A stretch of 64,000 nucleotides of DNA from Halobacteriales archaeon YIM A00010 (GCA_025041175.1 JAKCFJ010000003.1:744001-808000), one strand, 5' to 3'; counted from the stretch's first letter, positions 37,610 through 46,842 are shown. Translations and numbers: made by a program. Notes: generated by a model from the sequence alone, not told the origin.

Positions 37610-39616
37610 CTATCGTTGTCTGTTGGACTCTTGCTTCTGGCTCGCCGTCGTCGATGAACAATGTGCTCCCCACGTATCGTAAACAGCGGAGATTGAGTCA
37701 GGGTGACTCGCCGAAGCAGTCGGGTCACGCGCCAGACGATCAACGCAACCGAGCACGAGCGGTACGACCTGTCGTTCAAACTCGCGTTCGCCCTCGCCGA
37801 GTACTTCGGCTGTCAAGGACCTGTTCTCGCCGTCGATGGCGAGTTTTACGAGCAGGTCAACCAATCGCCAGACGTTATAGAGCACGCACGCGAACACGAA
37901 GTTAAAGAACCGATAGTCACGCTCGGTCGAGGTAGTTCGGACCATGAAGTGCTTCTGCTTCTTAAATCCGTTCTCAATACCCCAACGACGCCGATACCAG
38001 CGAATCAGTCGCTCGATCATGTGGATGAATTCCTTCCCGTTCATCTGCTGATCGTCGGCGTTGCGGGTAGTTACGTAAGGATGGTTTGTCTCGAAAATGA
38101 CGGTTTCGCTGGTGTCTACGTTTCCATCCTGCGCCTTCTCCTTGCGCTCTTCGACCTTCTCTTCACGCTGGATGTCCGTGAGTAGCCGCGAGAACGACAT
38201 GCACTCACTTGGTTCACCGTCCACGTCCTCGAACTCCCACTCGCCGCACATCTCGTTCCACACGTCTGAGAGGCTGTCATCGTCATCCTCGTCGTCCGAG
38301 TTCGACCGCTGTGGGAATATCTGCGTGCGCGTCGGCATGTCGTCATTGGGTGTTTCTTCCTCGGTGACGTGGAAGCGTTTGCCGTTTCGGTACATCCATG
38401 CGATGGTGTCAGCCTCGTCACTGCGTTCGAAGATGCGCGTCGGGTTGAGGTAGTAAACGCCGTACTCCTCGCAGGTCTCCTTCACCGGATCACTATCGAA
38501 CTCGCGGTCCATCATCACGAGGTCGATATCGACCATCTCGGTCGCGTGCGTCAGTAGCTTCTCGACGATCTCGTCCTTCGACTGTCAGCGCACGCGCGGG
38601 ATGGCGTCGAGCACGAGCGGGACGTCCATCCCGACGATCTGGATGCTCGCCCACTGGTGATAGTAATTGCCGTCCCGGTGACCGAGGATGGACGGCTCGA
38701 CGACGTTCCCCTCCTCGTCGGTGGCCATTTCACCAGTAAACGGCGCACCTTTCGTCACGTCGATCGCTGCCCACAGCTTCCCGACGAGTTCGCCGTCACG
38801 ACGCGCGCGTTCGATGAGACGTTTCGTGGTTCGACGGTGCTGTCGGCGCATCTCGTCGATGGACAGCTTGCGGATTTGCCAGCGGTGCGTCGATCCGGAT
38901 GGTGTTCTGTCGCGGGTTGAATCGACGTAGAAGCTGTCCGCGCCGCTCTCGGCAAACATGTGCTTGCGGACGCCCATGAAAGCGTGTTGCTCCCAGAACG
39001 CATTCTCGTGAATTTGCGCGTTATCCCCGCGTTTGAGGAAGAATGCCTCAGTGACGAACGGCTTGGCGTGCTGCCAGACCTCTTTGGTCGTGTCGGCGAT
39101 GAGGCGCGTTTCCGACCGCTTTGAGGCGTTCTGTTTGTCCTCGGGCTGAAACACGTTGTCCGGAGCAGGGATGCCCTCCTCACGTGCTAGATCGACGAGT
39201 TCGGTCGCTACATCACGGCAGATATCCCGAAGTTCGTCGCTGAACTCCTCGTGCCATATCTCCCAGAGGCGGGATTGCGTCGGTGGATTGGGCTGACCAT
39301 TCTCTGGGTCCGTTGGCTCACCACCGACGAACCCATATTCCATCGCCAGTTTGAGGACATGCGCTCTCACCCACGGAGCGAGCGGCGTATAGTTCCGGTG
39401 CCACGTAGCGCGCGAGTCAGGGAGGCCCGAATCGTCGGAAAGGCTGCCAATCAGGTCCGCGACAGTCGGATCGTCGTCCGCCGACCCGAAATACCGAAGC
39501 GAAAACTGAAATTCACGGTTACCGTCAGCTGACCGGTCTGAAAGTTCGTACGACGAGTCCCACTGAAAATCGAACGCTGATTTCACGGCTCCTGTTGGCG
39601 GTCGTGATGTTATCAT
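37610..39616 (-). pseudogene. Large DDE transposase interrupted by one in-frame stop
   Basis: Two long segments on the minus strand (39616-38588 and 38584-37610) are in the same frame, separated only by a TGA at 38585-38587: AIPRVR, stop, QSKDEIVEKLLTHATE. Together they give about 668 codons. The first half has a helical N-terminus and GNYYHQWASIQIVGMDVPLV; the second half has the catalytic-looking aspartate in IDLVMMDREFDSD and the glutamate in RWYRRRWGIENGFKKQKHF, an IS4-type YREK-like signature. The element is thus a recently inactivated haloarchaeal insertion sequence. I could not locate its terminal inverted repeats. Confidence 0.8.
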
Positions 39617-39626
39617 TGTGAATAGT

Positions 39627-39974
39627 TTAGCGGAGTCTAGCGTGTCTCTGCGCCACTTCCAGCACTTCCTCAAAGTCGCTATGGCCGTGGATAGCCACAC
39701 CCTCGTTGGTTATTTCCACGAGGAATACTCCGTTGCCACTGCCGGTATCGTGCTTGACTGCACTTTTCACTACGTTAACATCCGGGTGGGGGTCGCTGGT
39801 CGAGTGCCGCTGGTTCTTGAGCAGCGGGATGTCGTAGTTCTTCATATCGAACAGTTCTACATCGTGCCCGTTCTCTTGGAACCGGTCGGTGACGTAGCGG
39901 GCCGGATGGATCGACCTTCGTCCATCTCGGACGGTTCCCTCGATCACGAGAATGGTGAGCGAGTAGTCGGTCAT
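39627..39974 (-). pseudogene. NADPH-dependent FMN reductase N-terminus fused to unrelated sequence
   Basis: The first half (to about 39815) reads LTILVIEGTVRDGRRSIHPA, then ENGHDVELFDMKNYDIPLL, typical of flavodoxin-like FMN reductases. The family continues with a TPEYNHSYPG motif that is missing. Instead the frame runs into VKSAVKHDTGSGNGVFLVEI and EVLEVAQRHARLR, which I do not recognise. The 115-residue product is intact as a frame but looks like a chimera, made next to the transposase at 37.6-39.6 kb. Confidence 0.6.
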
Positions 39975-40030
39975 TGTCCCTCAGACTCCTCCAGTATCGA
40001 CGAACGCCTGTGCATGATTACTCTCGACAT

Positions 40031-40795
40031 TCAGAGCCCTCCCGTGACCCGAATCAATTCACCATTGATATGCCCATTCTGTTCTGATGCGAGGAACACA
40101 ACGAGGTCTGCAACCTCCTCTGGAGAAGTCAGTCGATTTGTCGGAGTTTCAGCTGCAACAGATTCTTGTACGGAGGATGGAATTGTTGCTCGTCCCCTCT
40201 CAGTGAGGGTCATTCCTGGAAGAACTGCGTTCGTCAAGATGCCATCTGGACCCAGTTCGGCAGCGAGCGTCGTAGTTAGTCCAAGTATTCCAGCTTTTGC
40301 AGAGGCGTAGGGCGCTGATCCAGGAAGACCATCCTGTGCAATGGTAGAAGAAATATTGACGATTCGACCCCCTCCGCGCGCTTTCATATACGGTACAACG
40401 CGTTGAGTTGTTAGGAAGACGCCTTCCAGATTGCCTCGAATGAGATGTCTCCAGTCAATAGGGTCGAGATGCTCAAATCCAGGTGCTTCCCCAGGCGGCG
40501 TTTGAGCCCAAACAACAGCGTTGTTCACCAGAATATCAACGCCACCCCACTCAGTATCGACTTGCTCTACTGCCGCTTCAATTGACTCGTCATCAGTAAG
40601 GTCGTACCGCACAGTCATCGCTTCTCCACCGAGTTCGGTGATTTCAGTCGCAGTTTCGCTTGCGCCTTTCTCGTCCGAATGATAGGTAACAACTACGCGC
40701 GCACCTTCCGAACCGAACTGCCGCGCAATAGCTCGTCCGATACCAGAGGAACTCCCGGTGACGATAACCACTTTCTCGTTTAGTTCGATTTTCAT
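40031..40795 (-). CDS. Short-chain dehydrogenase/reductase
   Basis: This 254-residue classical SDR has the cofactor motif VIVTGSSSGIGRAIARQF near 10-27, NNA near 90, catalytic Ser in NISSTIAQDG near 148, and YASAKAGILG with the Tyr and Lys of the active site near 162-166. It is FabG-like. The spectrum of acceptable alcohols or ketones cannot be read. It follows the NmrA-family gene by 16 bases on the same strand and probably shares its transcript and MarR control. Confidence 0.92.
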   Translation of the reverse strand: MKIELNEKVVIVTGSSSGIGRAIARQFGSEGARVVVTYHSDEKGASETATEITELGGEAMTVRYDLTDDESIEAAVEQVDTEWGGVDILVNNAVVWAQTPPGEAPGFEHLDPIDWRHLIRGNLEGVFLTTQRVVPYMKARGGGRIVNISSTIAQDGLPGSAPYASAKAGILGLTTTLAAELGPDGILTNAVLPGMTLTERGRATIPSSVQESVAAETPTNRLTSPEEVADLVVFLASEQNGHINGELIRVTGGL

Positions 40796-40811
40796 TGGAT
40801 TGCTCCGATTT

Positions 40812-41705
40812 TTACTTGTTTTGCTTAGTCCGTCTACGAGCAGTCAGGTATTCCTCAACGGTGTTCAGCTGGATTCTGAGCTGATCCACTATCGGATCGT
40901 TCTTGACCACGAACCCGTCTTCGTTAAAGAATCGAACCATGGCAGCGATATCTTCACCCATTCTAGCTTCCGCCTGCTCCAGTGGAACATTCTGATAGGT
41001 GACGCCATGGCCAGATAGCTCCTCGAAGATGGGAAGCAAATCGTGATACGTCACCGCCCGAGGTCCACCGATAGGGAGCGTACTGTTCTGGAGATCTCCC
41101 ACCTCAAGCGCTAGTCGCCCGATTGTAGCGAGATCTTCTGTATCGAGATACGTGATTGAGGTATCTGCAAGGATCGGACTCGCAAGGGCCCCATTCTCCT
41201 CGATATTGTTTCGGAGCCAAGGAGCAGAGAGAGCGTCCATGTATGTCGTCGGGCGAAGGATGGTGTACGTCAGGCCTGAGTTCTTGAGGTACTCCTCGAT
41301 CTCTCCTTTGACTTCGAAGTGAGGGACTCCGGTTTCTTCGTCTGCTCGGTGGACAGACGTATAGACGACGTGTTCAACGGAAGCAGCGCGCGCAGCGTCG
41401 ATGACGTTCTGTGTGATTTCAAGCTCGTTTTCGGCAGCATCCTCGCCTCGGCCAAGGAGAGCAATGAAAACTACGTCTACGTCTGATATGGCGTTGTGAG
41501 TGGGTTTTTCGTTCGTGAGATCGACTTTGACTGGAATAGCTCCGGACGTAGTAAGAACTGAAGTGTCACTACCAGGTCGAACGGTTCCCTGGACATCATA
41601 GCCGGCTTCCACAAGTTCGTTCACGTAGGCACTGCCAGCAGTTCCGGTTGCGCCAGCGACCAGAACAGTCGATTTCTTTCCTCCTGTTGGGCTGTCTCCA
41701 GACAT
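40812..41705 (-). CDS. NmrA-like atypical SDR, NAD(P)-binding
   Basis: This 297-residue protein begins STVLVAGATGTAGSAYVNEL, the GxxGxxG Rossmann motif of NmrA/TMR-type proteins, followed by VEHVVYTSVHRADEETGVPH and LTYTILRPTTYMDALSAPWL. It lacks a complete SDR catalytic YxxxK, so it may act as a redox sensor or an azoreductase-like NAD(P)H enzyme. Its promoter carries two MarR-type half sites, and the MarR gene is directly upstream on the same strand, so it is likely induced by a small molecule. Confidence 0.88.
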   Translation of the reverse strand: MSGDSPTGGKKSTVLVAGATGTAGSAYVNELVEAGYDVQGTVRPGSDTSVLTTSGAIPVKVDLTNEKPTHNAISDVDVVFIALLGRGEDAAENELEITQNVIDAARAASVEHVVYTSVHRADEETGVPHFEVKGEIEEYLKNSGLTYTILRPTTYMDALSAPWLRNNIEENGALASPILADTSITYLDTEDLATIGRLALEVGDLQNSTLPIGGPRAVTYHDLLPIFEELSGHGVTYQNVPLEQAEARMGEDIAAMVRFFNEDGFVVKNDPIVDQLRIQLNTVEEYLTARRRTKQNK

Positions 41706-41708
41706 AGT

Positions 41709-41734
41709 TAGCCTATTAATGTTAGTAGGCTAAA
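41709..41734. promoter_or_regulatory. Paired MarR-type operator at the NmrA-like promoter
   Basis: The two sites TTAGCCTATTAA (41709-41720) and TTAGTAGGCTAA (41723-41734) are inverted relative to one another and match the consensus TTARYAGGCTAA. They lie between a TATA-like box (complement of about 41732-41738) and the ATG at 41705. A third copy sits at the MarR promoter (42291-42302). Confidence 0.7.
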
Positions 41735-41832
41735 TAGTTTCCGGTCGGGTCTGAATAGAGAACCACCTATTGATGCGTTATACAGCCGGACACAGTCGAA
41801 GCAAAAGATTAGAACATTAGTTACTAGGGAAT

Positions 41833-42276
41833 CTATCCTGCGGAGTTAATCTCACTCAAATTCTCCTGTAGTTTCAGGAGCATCCTTCGCAGGAGAAGCC
41901 GCTCTTCCATAGTGAACCCTTCTAGCATCGGCTCTTCGGCCTCGGTCCAGACCAGTTCAATTTTTTCAATTAGATCTTTGCCCTGACTAGTAAGCGAAAC
42001 TTGTTGTGCTCGAGCATCTTCAGGGTCTTCACGGCGCTCAACATGACCCATTTTCTCAAGTTTACGAACGGTCTTCGTGACTGTAGGCGGTTCAACTCCG
42101 AGCTGGTCGGCAACTTCCGATTGTCGTACCCCATCTGCTTCAGAGAGCGCGATGAGGACAAGTTCTTGCCCTACGTGGAGATCGAGATCTTCGAGATCAG
42201 AGTTGATTTGTTGCCGGTGTCTTTTCGCTGCCTGAACTAGCTGGTACCCTACTGTCTCGTCCAAAGTAGGTTTCAT
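41833..42276 (-). CDS. MarR-family regulator
   Basis: The protein has about 147 residues from the ATG at 42276; the longer frame to 42390 overlaps the next gene and its promoter and is rejected. The winged helix reads GVRQSEVADQLGVEPPTVTK then TVRKLEKMGHVERREDPEDA, the classical MarR DNA-binding signature. The dimerisation helices are at both ends. Shared motifs at its own promoter and at the NmrA-like promoter suggest that it represses both. Ligands of MarR proteins are often phenols, quinones or oxidants, which fits the downstream redox enzymes. Confidence 0.92.
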   Translation of the reverse strand: MKPTLDETVGYQLVQAAKRHRQQINSDLEDLDLHVGQELVLIALSEADGVRQSEVADQLGVEPPTVTKTVRKLEKMGHVERREDPEDARAQQVSLTSQGKDLIEKIELVWTEAEEPMLEGFTMEERLLLRRMLLKLQENLSEINSAG

Positions 42277-42290
42277 CACCCACAATACGT

Positions 42291-42302
42291 TTAGCCTGCT
42301 AA
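42291..42302. promoter_or_regulatory. MarR-type operator at the marR promoter
   Basis: TTAGCCTGCTAA (complement TTAGCAGGCTAA) lies 15 bases upstream of the MarR start. It differs by one base from TTAGTAGGCTAA at the NmrA-like promoter. Position suggests autorepression. Confidence 0.65.
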
Positions 42303-42356
42303 TAAAGCAATTGCCTCTCAGAACAAGTAATGACCTGGATCCCGGAAGTTGGTCCG

Positions 42357-42710
42357 TCAAGTCCCCGGGTCTTCGGCGTGGGCGAGCCACTCCTCTTGGT
42401 CTTCGGGCGGCAACCGGTCATCGACGGTGGCGAACGTCTGGGACATTGCTGTATAGGACGCAAGGCGCTCATCGTTGCCGAGCGTCCAGTATTTCCCTTT
42501 GTGGCGGACAACCCCACGGTCTTCGAGGCGGCTGAGAACAGGCCCGATACTCCCGGCCTTTACATCAAGACGATCAAGAAACTCCTGTTGGCGAAATGCT
42601 TCATCTGGATGCTCGGCAAGAAACGTGAGGACGCGGTGGGCGTTCGATCCCTCTGTTAGATCAAGCGCCTCATCGGGAAGCCGATCGAACTCATCAATAT
42701 TGATGGGCAT
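42357..42710 (-). CDS. Small winged-helix protein, MarR/antitoxin-like
   Basis: This 117-residue acidic protein reads INIDEFDRLPDEALDLTEGS, then AHRVLTFLAEHPDEAFRQQE, SIGPVLSRLEDRGVVRHKGK and YWTLGNDERLASYTAM. Haloarchaeal relatives of this winged-helix family are, from memory, often followed by a PemK/MazF- or RelE-type toxin gene. Here no toxin frame follows; the next gene on this strand is the MarR gene. It may be an orphan antitoxin or a simple regulator. Confidence 0.75.
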   Translation of the reverse strand: MPINIDEFDRLPDEALDLTEGSNAHRVLTFLAEHPDEAFRQQEFLDRLDVKAGSIGPVLSRLEDRGVVRHKGKYWTLGNDERLASYTAMSQTFATVDDRLPPEDQEEWLAHAEDPGT

Positions 42711-42894
42711 CGTATGTACTATATTGTATTAGAGCATATTAAACTCCATTGCCTCGGTACCAGCCGTTTCACCGAGATCAGCATGACGTTTCACGTTTGT
42801 ATAGAACGACACAGCCGTCCGTGGGTGGAGGGAGGGAGCTGACACTCGTCCACCGCCCGGGGGATTTTACTGGTCGAGCCGATAGCGAGAACCA

Positions 42895-43877
42895 ATGCCG
42901 TTCACCGCGACATGGCACGAGCTCCTGACCCGGATTGACGAGCTTTCGGAGGGCGCGTCGCTGGTTACGCCGCTGTCGCATCGCCGCTTCCGGATCGCCG
43001 AGACCCAGGAACAGCGCGTGATTATCTCGTTCGAGGACGAGGATGGGTACCAACCGCTCCAACACGACCAGTTCGAATCGTTGTGTCGTCGCATCCACGA
43101 CGAACCAGGGGCATTCGACCTCGATCGGCTACCAGCCGATGCCGACCCGTATCCCGCCGTGTTGAGTGTGCATCCGCGCTACGAGTTCGATGCCGACGCA
43201 GAGACCATTACCCAGACTGAGACGCCGACGGATCCCTCGTTGCTCGATGCCGACCCCGAACCGGCACCCGGCGACGAGGAGCGCAGTGAGCCCGAGCTCG
43301 CGCTCTATCCCGATCTGCTGTTGCTCGTGGATGCGCTCGAACGCGCTGATCCCGACGCTCTCAACGAAATCGAGACCTCAGAGCTGATCAACCTGTACAC
43401 GCTGCTCTCGGACGTACAACGCGGTGCGAACGATCTGCGACAGGAGGTGACCGATCGCTTGCTCCCGCGACTCCACCACGACCAGCCTGTCTCCGGGCAG
43501 TATGGATCGGTCCAGCGCACAAGCAGACGGCGGAAATCGCTCAAAGCCGATGAGGACGTACTGGACACGCTCACAGAGGCTGGGATCGAGCCCGAGCGGG
43601 GGTGCTCGGCGTCGATCGCGCCAAGGTGGATGACGCGCTCGACGTGACCGATCTGCGCGAACAGGCGGTGTATGACATCGACGAGAGTGCGTATGTCCGG
43701 AAAGCCGAGGTCGACGAGGAGCTGAAAGACAACCGCTTGCAGGGGCTAAAAGATCGGTTGGCAGCGACAGACGGACAGGATGCAGCGGCACTCAAAGAAG
43801 AAATCGAGGCGTTAGAAGCCCGGATTGACGAGCTCACCAGTTTCTCAACGGGGGCGCAGGTCCAGCAGGACTCCTGA
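42895..43877 (+). pseudogene. Haloarchaeal plasmid/provirus-type conserved protein, frameshifted
   Basis: A conserved protein of unknown function reads WHELLTRIDELSEGASLVTP, LYTLLSDVQRGANDLRQEV, HDQPVSGQYGSVQRTSRRR and ADEDVLDTLTEAGIEPER up to about 43600. There a one-base shift moves the frame to VLGVDRAKVDDALDVTDL, YDIDESAYVRKAEVDEELKD and a coiled-coil-like end, LKEEIEALEARIDELTSFS. Full length would be about 327 residues. Similar proteins are, from memory, common on haloarchaeal plasmids and integrated elements. The single frameshift suggests recent inactivation or a sequencing error. Confidence 0.75.
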
Positions 43878-44300
43878 TGGGCGACTAAATCTCTCGGCGT
43901 GCACACTTCTCGTAATAAATTTCGTGCAGGAGAGAATTGTGAGCGTAGCGAATGAGTTGTTGAATCGGTCGAAATCGAGAGATTGAGCGGAGTGGGTTGG
44001 GCTGAGCGTGAGCGAGAACGCGAGCGTGAGGAGCAATTGGATCACTGGTGGGACTTCTCTAACAAGTTACATCATAGTTTCATCGATCAGACAGGAAACG
44101 AGGATTTGAGGCGTAGTCGGGCCGATTCAGGGGTGATCGGTAGTGATCGTTGCCGACTTAGCATACGAATTCTGTACGCCTGCCCACGGGCGATCCACAG
44201 TCAGTCCATCACAAAGCCAGGAGTTGCGACGGTTGCTTGCAAAAGAGTGCGAGCGTTTCCGAATCCTCTCCCGCAGTGCCAGCGCCCGGCTGGCCAACGA
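43878..44300. other. Intergenic stretch of about 420 bases
   Basis: No gene identified. It contains short imperfect repeats of GAGCG/GCGAG type (43945-44035) that give an unusual arginine/glutamate-rich translation, which I do not regard as coding. Confidence 0.4.
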
Positions 44301-45029
44301 TCAGTCCCTGGGGAGCCGCAGACCGCCACTCATCACGGAGCCGTCAGTAGAGACTGTCTCGGCTGTGGCTGTGGTCTGTGCCACTCCCTGCTGTCCGATC
44401 GTGCTCCCAATCAGCGTCTGGTGGGCCCGGCGGAGGCGTTCTGAGAGTGCTTGGTGGGAGATGTCTAAGGTCTCGGCCACCGTATCAAGGCCAGCGTCGC
44501 GTGGCACCTTGAAGTAGCCCATGTTGTAGGCTTGAGTAAGGGCCGTGTGTTGGGCGCTGGTCAGGCCGTAGCGTGTGGACTGCTCGTCGTCAACGGTCTG
44601 AATCGAGACGACAGTGAGACTGAGATTGTGGTTCTCACAGACCGTATAGATCTGTGAGCATGCCTTCCGAGAGGGATAGAGCAGCCGTAGAGACCATTCA
44701 CTGCCGTTCCCGGCCGCTGAGAGTATCGTGGCCCCCCTCCCGGTTAGCATCCGTCGGATCAACGACACCCTCCTCGCCCACTCAATCCGATAGAGCCAAC
44801 TGGACTCCCCACCCGTTAGCCGGGTCCACTCGGCGACAGTCGTATCGCTCGTCAACGCGGTCTCCAACTCCTGGCGGTTGAGAGCGCGAATGCGGATGAG
44901 CGGCATGCTCTCGGTGGGCCTGCTAGCAGCGACGGGCTCACAGATGACCTGCGTGTCGGGCACAGCCTGAAGCGTCTCGGCGAGCCCGAACTCCTCGGCG
45001 GGCATGGTTAGGTTACAAATCGTTGTCAT
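44301..45029 (-). CDS. HTH_10 (bacterio-opsin-activator type) regulator
   Basis: This 242-residue protein ends with an HTH_10 domain: YGLTSAQHTALTQAYNMGYF, then LDTVAETLDISHQALSERLR RAHQTLIGS. The N-terminal 150 residues form a sensor with the strand-rich pattern shared by its neighbour at 45483 (MPAEEFGLAETLQAVPD... versus IPTKSFALQQALTAESA). The start at 45029 overlaps the end of the DUF7344-type gene by 17 bases, so the two are probably co-translated. A second ATG at 45005 is possible. Confidence 0.87.
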   Translation of the reverse strand: MTTICNLTMPAEEFGLAETLQAVPDTQVICEPVAASRPTESMPLIRIRALNRQELETALTSDTTVAEWTRLTGGESSWLYRIEWARRVSLIRRMLTGRGATILSAAGNGSEWSLRLLYPSRKACSQIYTVCENHNLSLTVVSIQTVDDEQSTRYGLTSAQHTALTQAYNMGYFKVPRDAGLDTVAETLDISHQALSERLRRAHQTLIGSTIGQQGVAQTTATAETVSTDGSVMSGGLRLPRD

Positions 45030-45390
45030 TGGTGATCTCTATGGCACTCAATTGCTTGCCGGTTTCTGACAGTGTCACCAGATCCCGTTCTTGGCTATAG
45101 GTAACAAGGCCCCGCTCCGCTAGTTTTGGAATATGCGTGTGGTAGAGCGATAGGTAGATACGCTTGATGTCCTCTGCTGCAATGTCCGTAATATCGGTGT
45201 CGTGCTCGTAGACCGCGACTTCATCTGCCACATCAGCTAATGCTAGCGGGGGGTCGTGCGTTCGTAGGCAGCGGAGGATGTACCGACGACGCGGGCTAGC
45301 AAGTATCTCGAAGAGATCATCTAACAACATCTCTCTGTCAAAGGCGTTCGATCGTACGTCATCAGCGAAACGGCGTGTTTGATTTCCCAC
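45013..45390 (-). CDS. DUF7344-type haloarchaeal winged-helix protein
   Basis: This 125-residue protein reads LLDDLFEILASPRRRYILRC, then LADVADEVAVYEHDTDI, IKRIYLSLYHTHIPKLAERG and LVTYSQERDLVTLSETGKQL. The short N-terminal winged helix with the ASPRRRYIL signature is typical of DUF7344 proteins, which are confined to haloarchaea and often accompany HTH_10 regulators. Its stop lies inside the following HTH_10 frame. A regulatory pair is likely. Confidence 0.88.
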   Translation of the reverse strand: MGNQTRRFADDVRSNAFDREMLLDDLFEILASPRRRYILRCLRTHDPPLALADVADEVAVYEHDTDITDIAAEDIKRIYLSLYHTHIPKLAERGLVTYSQERDLVTLSETGKQLSAIEITNDNDL

Positions 45391-45482
45391 AAGGATACGT
45401 TACTCAGATTTAAGCAACAATCCATGGGCGCGAAAGTAACGGTCTTTATCCAACCCTCCCCCTAGCATCCCAGTCGGCGTGG

Positions 45483-46151
45483 CTATTCTCCGTCAGTACT
45501 CTCGCCAGCGTCAATCACTAACGTATCTTGAATAAGAGCGGCAGAGGCACGCCGTATCCGCTGGGAAGTGGCGTTTGAGGAGATATCGAGGATGTCCGCC
45601 AGTTCTTCTATCGTGAGATCGCGTGGAACGTTGAAATAGCCTTCGTGTAATGCCGTCGCTAATGTGTTGCGCTGTGCCGCGGTCAGCCCATACTCGCGTT
45701 GTCGGGGGGCGGTAGGGTGATGGAGTTTATTGACTTCAAATGTATAGCCTTGTTCCGTAAAATAATCCTGAAACGATGAGACCTGTTTGTCCTCGGCAAA
45801 TCGGAGTTGGAGCCGCCATGTCTCGCCATGCGCCTTCGCCCGCAAAATATTCGCATGTTGGTCTATCATCTCATCAACTATATTGACCACCGTATCGCTC
45901 CATTCTGTCTGATACAAGACACTATCGCCGGATTCCTCGATGATAGTTACGTTGGCAACCGTCGGGTCGTCCTGCATCGCTTCGTGGAACGTCTCAAAGT
46001 CGCCACCGGAGGCCCAGAGAAATGGGAGGACCCACTCGGCACTGTGGGACGCCAGCCGTTCGGCCTCGACAGTCATAGCAGATTCGGCTGTCAGCGCCTG
46101 CTGGAGCGCGAAGGATTTAGTCGGGATGGAAAAATCTGCAACGACACTCAT
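45483..46151 (-). CDS. HTH_10 (bacterio-opsin-activator type) regulator
   Basis: This 222-residue protein has the HTH_10 end YGLTAAQRNTLATALHEGYF, then LTIEELADILDISSNATSQR IRRASAALIQD. The sensor region has alternating strands, FHEAMQDDPTVANVTIIEES and VLYQTEWSDTVVNIVDEM, resembling the N-terminal domains of other Bat-like regulators. It shares strand and orientation with the next two regulator genes. The three may have arisen by duplication or recruitment. Confidence 0.88.
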   Translation of the reverse strand: MSVVADFSIPTKSFALQQALTAESAMTVEAERLASHSAEWVLPFLWASGGDFETFHEAMQDDPTVANVTIIEESGDSVLYQTEWSDTVVNIVDEMIDQHANILRAKAHGETWRLQLRFAEDKQVSSFQDYFTEQGYTFEVNKLHHPTAPRQREYGLTAAQRNTLATALHEGYFNVPRDLTIEELADILDISSNATSQRIRRASAALIQDTLVIDAGESTDGE

Positions 46152-46334
46152 GCTGACTCAAGGACGCCTACGTGAATAAGAACAATGACCTACTCAATAC
46201 CAACTGTATATGATATATGAGTGATGTCTTTTCACTCCTACGTGTGAACACCCGCACAGCGACGCACTAGGAACATGGAGATAGCTGGTCGACACGAAGC
46301 ACCGGCGGTGAAGGAAATCAGAGGGTCGAATGAC

Positions 46335-46771
46335 GGCAACATCACGGGATCGAACGCACTCGCGGGCTGTCGGCTGGGGGTCGTGCTCGGCACGCAACAC
46401 TCCGGCCACGCGCTGGCCGAGAAGTGGGCCGCACTCGCAGACGAGGAGGTGACGGCCCCGGCCACGGGACGGTGCTCGATTACGATTCGACGATCGCCAA
46501 CGAGTTCCTCGGCCACATGACGGAGGATCAGACGATGCGGGCGATTCTCCGGTTTGGGCGCGATGAGGGCGGCGCGCTCGTCTTCGCACACACGGCGGCG
46601 CTGCGCGAGGAGTTGCCCGTCACGGCCGACGGAGCGGTCGTCACGGCCCACTCAGCGACCGCTCGTGACGTTCGTGAGGCGATCCGCCCGTACCTCCGCA
46701 AGCGGGCGGCATTCGGCGTCAGCGATATCCTCGACGATCCGTTCGACTGTCGCGGAGAAATCACGCACTGA
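46335..46771 (+). pseudogene. C-terminal remnant of a plasmid-type replication/helicase protein
   Basis: In one frame it reads NITGSNALAGCRLGVVLGTQ HSGHALAEKWAALADEEV; after a frameshift near 46450 it continues GTVLDYDSTIANEFLGHMTE DQTMRAILRFGRDEGGALVF and ends at 46771. The series LGVVLGTQHSG, EFLGHM and LRFGRDEGGALVFAHTAAL resembles the end of a large protein carried by haloarchaeal plasmids and integrated elements, probably a DNA helicase or primase. The rest is missing. Confidence 0.6.
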
Positions 46772-46842
46772 CCGAGAGATCCAGCATCCTCAGACGATCT
46801 GCGACGACCCCGGTGGTTGCGTGCGTCGGATTACGTTCGGGA

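Noticed and set aside
38585-38587. The in-frame TGA of the transposase as a selenocysteine or readthrough codon
   Set aside because: The position is not a redox active site, no SECIS-like element was seen, and haloarchaea are not known to use selenocysteine. A nonsense mutation is simpler.
37440-39830. Terminal inverted repeats for the large transposase element
   Set aside because: I compared the sequences on both sides by eye and found no convincing matching ends, so I do not define element borders.
43983-44040. Arg/Glu repeat-like peptide on the plus strand
   Set aside because: Caused by short GAGCG-type DNA repeats. No start context and no homologous pattern.
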